Assembly (NCBI GenBank): GCA_002405405.1
Contig: DHLT01000134.1
Coordinates: 1-11,971, forward strand
Direction: 5' to 3'
Length of the DNA stretch: 11,971 nucleotides
Source of the DNA: Ignavibacteria bacterium UBA4661
GTDB lineage: Bacteria > Bacteroidota > Ignavibacteria > Kapaibacteriales > UBA4661
The translations under genes and the position numbers were made by a program. Of this stretch, positions 1 through 6,105 are shown one piece after another (position 1 is the first letter of the stretch; the number at the start of each line of letters is the position of its first letter). Below the pieces are notes generated by a model. It worked only from the letters and a program-made list of their open reading frames with translations. It made no database searches and was not told the DNA's origin.

Positions 1-33
1 CATTGCCGGTGCCTCGCCTTCGATTTCTACTGC

Positions 34-1857
34 TTAGGCGGCAATGTATAAATCTTGTACAGCTGACCAGCGAATACCCGGCTCTAAAAAAGCCGATTGA
101 CGCTGATTATAATCGCTCCAATACAATACGGTTTTGACGATGGTCTCTTTACCGTCTTTTTCTGCCGAGACGAAATAGTGAAATTTCTCACGATCCTTGA
201 ATTGTTTTTCTACTTGCTCTTTGCCCATAAACATAAAGGTATAACCTAATGCTTTAGTTGGTGTATTCAACGGCAAACGAAGATGTTCCGTTACAGAATA
301 CCGCGATGTTGCCACGATGCCCAAAAAGAGCAGTGCCAAGCCAAAGTGTGAAATATATGCTCCGGCAAAAGTAGGATTACCTCGTAGGACACGAACTGCT
401 AAGTTGGTATTAACAACAAGGGCAAAGAATGATCCAAAGGTTAAGACCGCAAAAGCAGGGTCATGTACACCTGCATAGATACAAGCACCGGTGGCAACAA
501 GCGCGACACCGAGTGGCGATGCTAATTGTCGGATAAATTCTTTGGGTGTGGTCGAACGCCATTTCAGTAACAAGGTTGCACCATTGAGTAGGGCAATAAT
601 TATCACGAGAGGCAAGTGCATTTTGTTGTAAAAGGCAATATCAATAGCAACCTTGGGCTGTTTGAAAATTTCAGCCATAAGGGGCCAGCTTGTACCAATG
701 AAAACAATGACTGCCGATGCAAGCATAAGAGCGGAGCCGATGCTCAACGAGAACTCGCGCGAGCTGGGAGCGAATTCCGTTTTAATTGCACCAATATCTT
801 TTGCACGCCAAGCAATCATACCAAAACCACCGACTCCAAACACCACAACAAAACTCAATAAAAGTGTGTAAGCAAAAAAACCGGGATCAACAAAAGAGTG
901 AACGGATGTATCGCCCAAAACACCGCTTCTCGTCAAGAAAGTGGAATATAACACCAGCAGAAATGTTGTTACTGCTAACACAAAGTTTGTTTTGACAAGT
1001 CCTTTGGTTTTCTTTTGTGTGAGCATGGTATGCGTGAGAGCGACAGCAACAAGCCATGGCAAGAGTGAAGAATTTTCCACTGGATCCCAACCCCAAAAGC
1101 CCCCCCAGCCGAGTGTTTCATATGCCCAAAAGCCACCCAGCATAATACCAAAACCAAGAACTGCCGTGCCGAAAAGAATCCACGGAAGCGATACGCTTAC
1201 CCATTGATGATATTCTTTGCGAATCAAACCTGCAATGGCAAACGCAAAAGGTACAGACATTGCTGCAAAGCCTGTAAAAAGAATGGGCGGATGAATCGTA
1301 ATCCAAAGATTTTGTAAGAGAGGATTCAATCCTTTGCCATTTTGTGGTATAAAGCCATACGGAACATCTTTCGCGTAGTTTTCCCAAACAAAAGCAAAAG
1401 GGCTTTTGGCAACGAGCATGAGCAACAAAAACGAAAGAATAACGCCATATACACCCATAACCTCTGATTCGTAGCGATGCTTGCGTGTGTAGGGAAGTAA
1501 ACTCATACCAATGACCGAAACAAGAACTGTCCACAGCATAAAGCTACCTTCTTGACCTGCATAGAAGGTTGCCATCAGCAGAGGTGTCGAAAGATCACGT
1601 GAGGAATGCCCCCAGACATAGCTGTACCGAAAATCATGCGTCATGATGTTGTACATCGCCAAGCCCGCAACGATAATCATGCCACCAAAAACAATGTAGA
1701 ACATCATGCGTGCAGTGCGCTGGAGAATTTCATTCTGGTTACGCAGTGAAAGGAAATAGGCACCTGCCGACACTACAGCCGATGCAAAAAGAAAATTGAT
1801 GAGAATCTGTCCGAACATGAGAAAAAAGAATGATGGAAGAAAATTGTCGTCAATCAA
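34..1857 (-). CDS. ccmF: Cytochrome c heme lyase subunit CcmF, apparently cut short by a TAA
   Basis: CcmF is the membrane core of System I cytochrome c maturation; it takes heme from CcmE and helps attach it to apocytochrome c outside the cytoplasmic membrane. The 607 residues form many hydrophobic segments with the tryptophan-rich WWD motif at about 250-266 (WGGFWGWDPVENSS). The four histidines expected from characterised CcmF are present: H189 (IHPPILFTG), H276 (LTHT), H320 (DTSVHSF) and H504 (SHFG). The start used is TTG at 1857, which overlaps the TGA of the upstream gene as TTGA; ATG at 1818 (MFGQIL) is a fair alternative. E. coli-type CcmF continues about 50 residues after the DLY(V/I) region and includes a last membrane helix. 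Here TAA follows DLYIAA, yet the same frame stays open to the window edge (AVEIEGEAPAM). Family assignment is secure; whether the gene is intact is not. Confidence 0.93.
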   Translation of the reverse strand: MIDDNFLPSFFFLMFGQILINFLFASAVVSAGAYFLSLRNQNEILQRTARMMFYIVFGGMIIVAGLAMYNIMTHDFRYSYVWGHSSRDLSTPLLMATFYAGQEGSFMLWTVLVSVIGMSLLPYTRKHRYESEVMGVYGVILSFLLLMLVAKSPFAFVWENYAKDVPYGFIPQNGKGLNPLLQNLWITIHPPILFTGFAAMSVPFAFAIAGLIRKEYHQWVSVSLPWILFGTAVLGFGIMLGGFWAYETLGWGGFWGWDPVENSSLLPWLVAVALTHTMLTQKKTKGLVKTNFVLAVTTFLLVLYSTFLTRSGVLGDTSVHSFVDPGFFAYTLLLSFVVVFGVGGFGMIAWRAKDIGAIKTEFAPSSREFSLSIGSALMLASAVIVFIGTSWPLMAEIFKQPKVAIDIAFYNKMHLPLVIIIALLNGATLLLKWRSTTPKEFIRQLASPLGVALVATGACIYAGVHDPAFAVLTFGSFFALVVNTNLAVRVLRGNPTFAGAYISHFGLALLFLGIVATSRYSVTEHLRLPLNTPTKALGYTFMFMGKEQVEKQFKDREKFHYFVSAEKDGKETIVKTVLYWSDYNQRQSAFLEPGIRWSAVQDLYIAA

Positions 1858-2234
1858 TAGCTCAAGATAATCTGCTTAGCATGAAAGTATGGTTTATCGC
1901 CGCCATGCGTATGACCGGCAATGCCAATTTTTTGCATGTTTTCAAGTGCACCGATTGTTTCTTGCCCATCGTATTGCACACGAAATTCTTGCATGGCATC
2001 ATCCCGTAGAGTAAAACTCAAGGTTGAATTATTTCGTTCCAATGGGTGCGAGGCATCAATAATGACATAGCCGCGAATCAGAACTTTTTTTGCGGATTCG
2101 CTTTCCGATGCCGACTCAGCTTGCTTGAGTGCTTGTGCAAACGTGATCGGAGGGGTTGTGCCATAGCGTGTGGCAATCCAAATGATAGCAGGAATACCAA
2201 TTAATGCAGAGAGAATAATAATGCGCTTGAGCAT
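1854..2234 (-). CDS. CcmE-like OB-fold protein lacking the heme-binding motif
   Basis: A 126-residue protein with one N-terminal membrane anchor (about 4-21), a Ser/Glu/Ala-rich linker (about 37-50) and a small beta-rich domain. The domain lines up segment by segment with the neighbouring CcmE: KVLIRGYV against RVQVKGVW, TLSFTLRDD against MFTFTMKDD, and FHAKQIILS against MVADHILTK. It stops at ILSY, exactly where CcmE carries its heme-binding Cys/His and Tyr, so it probably cannot hold heme covalently in the known way. It lies between ccmE and ccmF and overlaps the ccmF start by 4 nt, which suggests translational coupling and a role in the same pathway. A partner or scaffold for CcmF is one possibility, but this is inference. 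The start chosen is ATG at 2234; a GTG at 2270 would add 12 residues. No convincing Shine-Dalgarno precedes either. Confidence 0.72.
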   Translation of the reverse strand: MLKRIIILSALIGIPAIIWIATRYGTTPPITFAQALKQAESASESESAKKVLIRGYVIIDASHPLERNNSTLSFTLRDDAMQEFRVQYDGQETIGALENMQKIGIAGHTHGGDKPYFHAKQIILSY

Positions 2235-2298
2235 ATGTTGGATGAAAGTCAAAAATTGAGAGAAGAACACTAACGAAACTGAGCAACAAATTACCCCG

Positions 2299-2335
2299 AA
2301 AAAAATTCCCCTGACACATTAGTATCAGAGGAATT
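2299..2335 (-). terminator. Intrinsic terminator after ccmE
   Basis: The arms at 2304-2314 and 2325-2335 form an 11-bp stem with a 10-nt loop. The one non-Watson-Crick position is a G-U wobble only in the minus-strand RNA (it would be C-A on the plus strand). A seven-T tract (complement of 2299-2305) overlaps the stem base and completes a Rho-independent signal. The direction is minus, 21 nt past the ccmE stop and before the CcmE-like gene. It could end the ccmD-ccmE transcript or act as an attenuator that lowers ccmF expression. Confidence 0.82.
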
Positions 2336-2356
2336 CACAGAATATTCTTGTAGAAT

Positions 2357-2752
2357 CTATACGCCTGATTGTTTCACTTTTTCACCGTTCTGTCCCTCAT
2401 ACTTTGAGGGGCATTTGGTAAGAATATGATCAGCAACCATAATACCATTTTCGATACGACCTTTTACAACAATGCTTTCAGCAATGTCAAAATTGTTTGG
2501 GCGCGGACCATGATGTACAACCTTGATCGTTTGATTATTGTCATCCTTCATCGTAAAGGTAAACATGTTGTTTTGGCTATCATAATCTGAACCGTCGTTT
2601 TTATGCCACACACCTTTAACTTGTACGCGCTTGCCACTGTCTTTGGCATATTGCAGATTCGTATATTCAATCTTACTGTTATCCAAAGAAAATGCTGCAA
2701 TCCCGATAAAGAGAGCAATAATAGCACCACCAATGATATATCGTGTTTTCAT
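2357..2752 (-). CDS. ccmE: Heme chaperone CcmE, Cys-type (CxxxY)
   Basis: CcmE carries heme covalently on the outer face of the cytoplasmic membrane and hands it to CcmF. The protein has an N-terminal membrane anchor (YIIGGAIIALFIGIAAF), then an OB-fold domain with RVQVKGVWH, MFTFTMKDD and IVVKGRIENG, and ends in ILTKCPSKYEGQ. The heme-binding residue is thus Cys in a CxxxY arrangement, not the His of HxxxY in E. coli CcmE. A Cys form is known from Desulfovibrio-type bacteria and archaea with variant System I. The start chosen is ATG at 2752 (MKTRYIIGG, 131 residues); a TTG at 2773 would add seven residues that are not membrane-like. No strong ribosome site is visible. It begins 30 nt after the CcmD-like stop, so the two are probably co-transcribed, and a terminator follows. 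Confidence 0.9.
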   Translation of the reverse strand: MKTRYIIGGAIIALFIGIAAFSLDNSKIEYTNLQYAKDSGKRVQVKGVWHKNDGSDYDSQNNMFTFTMKDDNNQTIKVVHHGPRPNNFDIAESIVVKGRIENGIMVADHILTKCPSKYEGQNGEKVKQSGV

Positions 2753-2782
2753 AAGGGTTATTGTAGAGGGCAAATGATAGAA

Positions 2783-2938
2783 TTATTCTTGTGAAGATAT
2801 TGTGTGATTATTGAGCTGTTGTTCTACCATGGTAACAGTACGTTCCAAACGCATAAGTAAATATGCTATACCCGAGAAGACAATTAGAGCAATCACTAAA
2901 ACCACATAGAGCGAGTGCTGTGCCAGAAATTCATACAT
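2783..2938 (-). CDS. ccmD: Small CcmD-like membrane peptide
   Basis: This 51-residue peptide has one membrane helix (about 8-28, SLYVVLVIALIVFSGIAYLL) followed by a charged tail with RLERTV and a short coiled-coil-like stretch. That is the layout of CcmD-family peptides, which in System I help CcmC load heme on CcmE and release it. The start at 2938 (MYEFLAQH) is supported by AAGG at 2946-2949, 7 nt upstream. A GTG at 3010 would add 24 residues and overlap the chemoreceptor stop, and is less likely. It directly precedes ccmE, the usual order. The normal upstream partners ccmA, ccmB and ccmC are not in the window; a chemoreceptor gene occupies that place. The peptide is too short for homology to be firm, so the call leans on position. 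Confidence 0.68.
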   Translation of the reverse strand: MYEFLAQHSLYVVLVIALIVFSGIAYLLMRLERTVTMVEQQLNNHTISSQE

Positions 2939-3006
2939 AGAGCAACCTTCGAGAAGTCGAGAAACGATATAACCAATACAACTATTTGAACACAAAACTA
3001 CAGAAA

Positions 3007-5232
3007 TCACTTCGACAAACTTAATACCCGACGATGTGAAAGTGATAGTTTAATTTTTTCGTCATGCGCTTCATCTTCAAGTGTAAATTTTTCAGCGGCT
3101 GACCGTAGTTCGAAAACTCGTCTTGAGAGCATCTCAGTAGCTTGAGATGCTTGTATTGCAGTACTGCTCACCTCTTCAATTGCAGCGGAGATCGATTCTA
3201 CATTGGAATAAATGGTGTTGATACTTTGCGATTGTGTGTTCATGGCATGAGTAATATCACCTACGGAAGCGCTGATATCAATAGAGTCTTTGATAACATC
3301 AGAAATACGATCTACAGTCGAGCTGGCTGTTTGAATGCCTGAGTCAACGGTTTGTTTGCCGACCTCTATCGAATGGAGAGCTTGTTCAGTACTTTTAAGC
3401 ATAACACCAATTTTCGACGTGATATTTTTTGTTGCTGTTGAGGTACGTTCAGCAAGTTTTCGAACTTCATCGGCGACCACGGCAAAGCCGCGACCTGCAT
3501 CACCGGCACGGGCGGCTTCGATTGCGGCATTTAATGCCAGAAGATTAGTTTGATCCGCAATCTCAGCAATCAAGTCTGTAATTTCTCGTATTTCGTTGCT
3601 CGAAGATTCTAAGGATCGCATTTTTGTCGTTGATGCTTCAACTGCTTTCTGCACTGCATAGAGTTCATCAATCATTTGTTGTAGCAACTGTACACCACCT
3701 TCGGCTTGTTCATTGTTATTGGCAACCGATTTAATTACGCCCGCAGCTTTTGTGGAGTTCTCTTCAGCAATACGTTTCAATTGCAAAATGAGGTCGGTAA
3801 TACTCGATGATTGATGTGCTTGATCTTGCATCGCGCTGGCAATTTGTTCCATCGAAACATGTAATTGTTGTGAAGCCGAGGCAGATTCATTAGCACTGCC
3901 AATAATTTGGCGAATGAGGACAGCAATATTTTGCACGGTTTGATTCATGCCATGATATAGTCCGGCTACAGAATCTTCACGATCATTGTGCATATAAATG
4001 CGTAAATCGCCTTGTGACATTTGATTCATCGCCAACAGCATAGTTTCTACGCGGCCGGCAAGATATTCGTTTTGTGCGGCGATATTATTTTGTGCGGTTT
4101 GGATATTATGTGCCACTGTGGCAAATGCTCTGGCTAAATCGCCGAGTTCGTCATTGCTCGTAATAGTGAGCGATGATGAAAAATTACCATTGCCAACTTC
4201 TTCGGAATATGCTGTCAAGCCAAGAATTGATCCGGTAATTTCACGACTGATACGGTAGGTAATGTATAATACGGCAATAAAGAGCAAACCAATGAGCGCA
4301 CACAAGAAGTAGAAAGTTGAGCGCGCAGACTGTGCGATATGCTCACTCTTTGCCACAATTTCCTTGGTAATTGCATTTTCTAAAGTCTTAAAGTCATCAA
4401 TTTTTCGCGTCGAAAGCGTGAACCATTCTTTGGGATCCGGTGCTGTGATGCCGACATCTGCTGTACGCAAAACCGATTGGATCGTTTGATTGACTTGCTG
4501 TGCTTGGCTTGAAGTTGTCGCTTGCTTGTACAGATCTACCATCTCAGGTGTAGCAGTGTTTTTGAAAAGGAGTTCAAATTCATCAGCTTCTACCACAAAT
4601 TTATGCACACGCAAAATCTCATCGCGAGTAGCAACTTGTTTCGTGAGAATACCATTAATTGTAGCGCGAAGTCGTCCATGACGCTCTTTAGCTTGTAGGA
4701 CATCCAAATATGTGTGAGAGAGCGTGTAGAGGGCGGGAATATCGACAGAGAAACCGGCAACGCCATGAAGTCCTGCAATCATACCGTTAATGATACTTGT
4801 GTAACCACTAATTGCATCAGGTTGTGAGATTGTGCGTTGTTCAGTTTTATTGCGTAGCTCGCTAAGCGTAGAGAGAGAAGAGTTTGTTTGCTCAAAGATT
4901 TTTACGATATCTTGGTTACTACCGCTACGAAGCTGAACAAACTTTTCCTGTAGTGCTTTTGTCTGCTTATCGGTTGCAGAGCGTTGTTCGATAAGTGGCA
5001 TAGGTACACTTTGTGCGGAGCCACTCAAAAAACCGCTGGTCATACCCCGTTCTTTCTGAATTTCATGAATCGTCTCGCCAACATTAATTGCATAGGTGCA
5101 AAGCTGCTTGACTAATTCTACCGTGCGCCATTCTGTATAAATGTCGCTCAATTTTAATGCACTCAAAATCAATACGAATAACATGGGCGGAACGACCATA
5201 GCAAGGATCTTAGAGCGAATGGAAATACGCAT
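3007..5232 (-). CDS. Methyl-accepting chemotaxis protein with NIT sensor domain
   Basis: A 741-residue transmembrane chemoreceptor. TM1 is at about 8-28. The extracytoplasmic part (about 40-300) carries [16 protein letters not shown] at 56-71, typical of the NIT (nitrate/nitrite-sensing) helical domain. TM2 is at about 305-326, followed by a HAMP domain (about 327-380, with [10 protein letters not shown]). A second HAMP-like segment may lie at about 395-440 ([10 protein letters not shown], then [15 protein letters not shown]). The long signalling hairpin turns at [20 protein letters not shown] (557-576) and continues to [18 protein letters not shown], the conserved CheA/CheW contact region. 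There is no C-terminal NWETF-type CheR tether. It probably relays ligand binding to CheA in a polar array. Nitrate or nitrite is the known ligand class of NIT domains, but the ligand here is unproven. No chemotaxis genes adjoin it; the ccm block follows 68 nt downstream without an evident terminator. Confidence 0.95.
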   Translation of the reverse strand: MRISIRSKILAMVVPPMLFVLILSALKLSDIYTEWRTVELVKQLCTYAINVGETIHEIQKERGMTSGFLSGSAQSVPMPLIEQRSATDKQTKALQEKFVQLRSGSNQDIVKIFEQTNSSLSTLSELRNKTEQRTISQPDAISGYTSIINGMIAGLHGVAGFSVDIPALYTLSHTYLDVLQAKERHGRLRATINGILTKQVATRDEILRVHKFVVEADEFELLFKNTATPEMVDLYKQATTSSQAQQVNQTIQSVLRTADVGITAPDPKEWFTLSTRKIDDFKTLENAITKEIVAKSEHIAQSARSTFYFLCALIGLLFIAVLYITYRISREITGSILGLTAYSEEVGNGNFSSSLTITSNDELGDLARAFATVAHNIQTAQNNIAAQNEYLAGRVETMLLAMNQMSQGDLRIYMHNDREDSVAGLYHGMNQTVQNIAVLIRQIIGSANESASASQQLHVSMEQIASAMQDQAHQSSSITDLILQLKRIAEENSTKAAGVIKSVANNNEQAEGGVQLLQQMIDELYAVQKAVEASTTKMRSLESSSNEIREITDLIAEIADQTNLLALNAAIEAARAGDAGRGFAVVADEVRKLAERTSTATKNITSKIGVMLKSTEQALHSIEVGKQTVDSGIQTASSTVDRISDVIKDSIDISASVGDITHAMNTQSQSINTIYSNVESISAAIEEVSSTAIQASQATEMLSRRVFELRSAAEKFTLEDEAHDEKIKLSLSHRRVLSLSK

Positions 5233-5388
5233 AGAGCGGCAAAAGGATAATGATGATACAAACGATTAACATACGGTGAGCACAGCACAAGGTAGTAAAA
5301 GATAAACAGCGTACGACACGACGCAAGGCAATGCGAAAATACATTTTTCAGTCACAGTATCGTAAGATTTTACGTCTTGATGTAATAC

Positions 5389-6006
5389 TTACCACAGCCA
5401 TGTTTTAGCGATAAGTGTCAGGGCAATACCAAATGTTAACCCTGAAGAAAAAATCTGCCATTCACGCTCTTTTAGGACACCGCTGCGCACGCAAAGCAAT
5501 CCTCCCAAAAGTGCAATGCTCATGATGACCAATTGTCCAATTTCTAGTCCGATATTGAAACTCAACAAGGGAAAAACTAAGGAGGCCTCTTTGCCTAAAA
5601 GTGCACGTAGATAATTGGAAAATCCCAGCCCATGAATACATCCAAACAGCAATGCCAAAGTATAAGACATTGCTACGCGCAGAGAAAATAATGCTGGTGC
5701 TACAAGCGTTGTTGAGGTCTCTGTAGGATGTTGCCCTCGAACGATATTGAAAAGGGAAGTGAAGCCAATAGTAAGGGGAATAAGAAATTCAATAACAGGA
5801 GTCGGAAAAAGAATTATACCCAAAGTTGCTAAAGCCAAGGTCATGGAGTGACCAATGGTAAAAGCTGTAGCAAGCACCGCGATATGCTTCCAATCTCGTG
5901 GAGCATAGCCACCGCAGAGTGCAATAATGAAAACGATATGATCATAACCGGCAAGATCAATAATATGGCGTAAGCCGAGTTCCGCATATAAGAAGAAGTC
6001 ATTCAT
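5389..6006 (-). CDS. HupE/UreJ-type integral membrane protein
   Basis: A 205-residue protein made almost wholly of membrane helices. It carries the HupE/UreJ_2 pattern: GLRHIIDLAGYDHIVF at 11-26 (H14, D22, H23), AFTIGHSMTLA with H53, FGCIHGLGFS with H125, and SFNIGLEIGQ with E155. The regularly spaced His/Asp/Glu in the membrane suggest metal handling; HupE and UreJ relatives are thought to transport nickel or cobalt, but many members of this subgroup are uncharacterised. No hydrogenase or urease gene is in the window. It starts at ATG 6006, only 31 nt after the T tract of the receptor terminator, and no clear Shine-Dalgarno precedes it. It may depend on read-through from the receptor gene. 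The next gene, the chemoreceptor, begins 156 nt further on. Confidence 0.85.
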   Translation of the reverse strand: MNDFFLYAELGLRHIIDLAGYDHIVFIIALCGGYAPRDWKHIAVLATAFTIGHSMTLALATLGIILFPTPVIEFLIPLTIGFTSLFNIVRGQHPTETSTTLVAPALFSLRVAMSYTLALLFGCIHGLGFSNYLRALLGKEASLVFPLLSFNIGLEIGQLVIMSIALLGGLLCVRSGVLKEREWQIFSSGLTFGIALTLIAKTWLW

Positions 6007-6037
6007 ACAGAAATATCAAAAGTGTATAAGAAAGCAC

Positions 6038-6070
6038 AAAAAAAGGGCGACTACATCGTGCAATCGCCCT
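6038..6070 (-). terminator. Intrinsic terminator after the TonB-dependent receptor gene
   Basis: A perfect 7-bp GC-rich stem (AGGGCGA at 6044-6050 with TCGCCCT at 6064-6070) encloses a 13-nt loop. In the minus direction it is followed by a run of seven T (complement of 6038-6044, one base shared with the stem). It lies 35 nt past the receptor stop. The loop is long, so efficiency may be partial, leaving room for read-through into the HupE-like gene. Confidence 0.82.
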
Positions 6071-6105
6071 AAGAATACTATTTCTGCTGAGAATAATGAT
6101 AACGA

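Noticed and set aside
1..33. A frameshift instead of a stop substitution at the end of ccmF
   Set aside because: The shifted frame reads an Arg-rich SSRNRRRGTGN string, while the unshifted frame looks like ordinary protein.
2939..3006. Separate promoter for the CcmD-like gene (TTGTGT with TATATC)
   Set aside because: Only about three and four of six positions match and the spacing is 18 nt; too weak to annotate.
5233..5388. Sigma28-type promoter or terminator between the HupE-like and chemoreceptor genes
   Set aside because: No TAAA-N15-GCCGATAA match was found. The small CGTAA/TTACG stem at 5361-5374 has no T tract.
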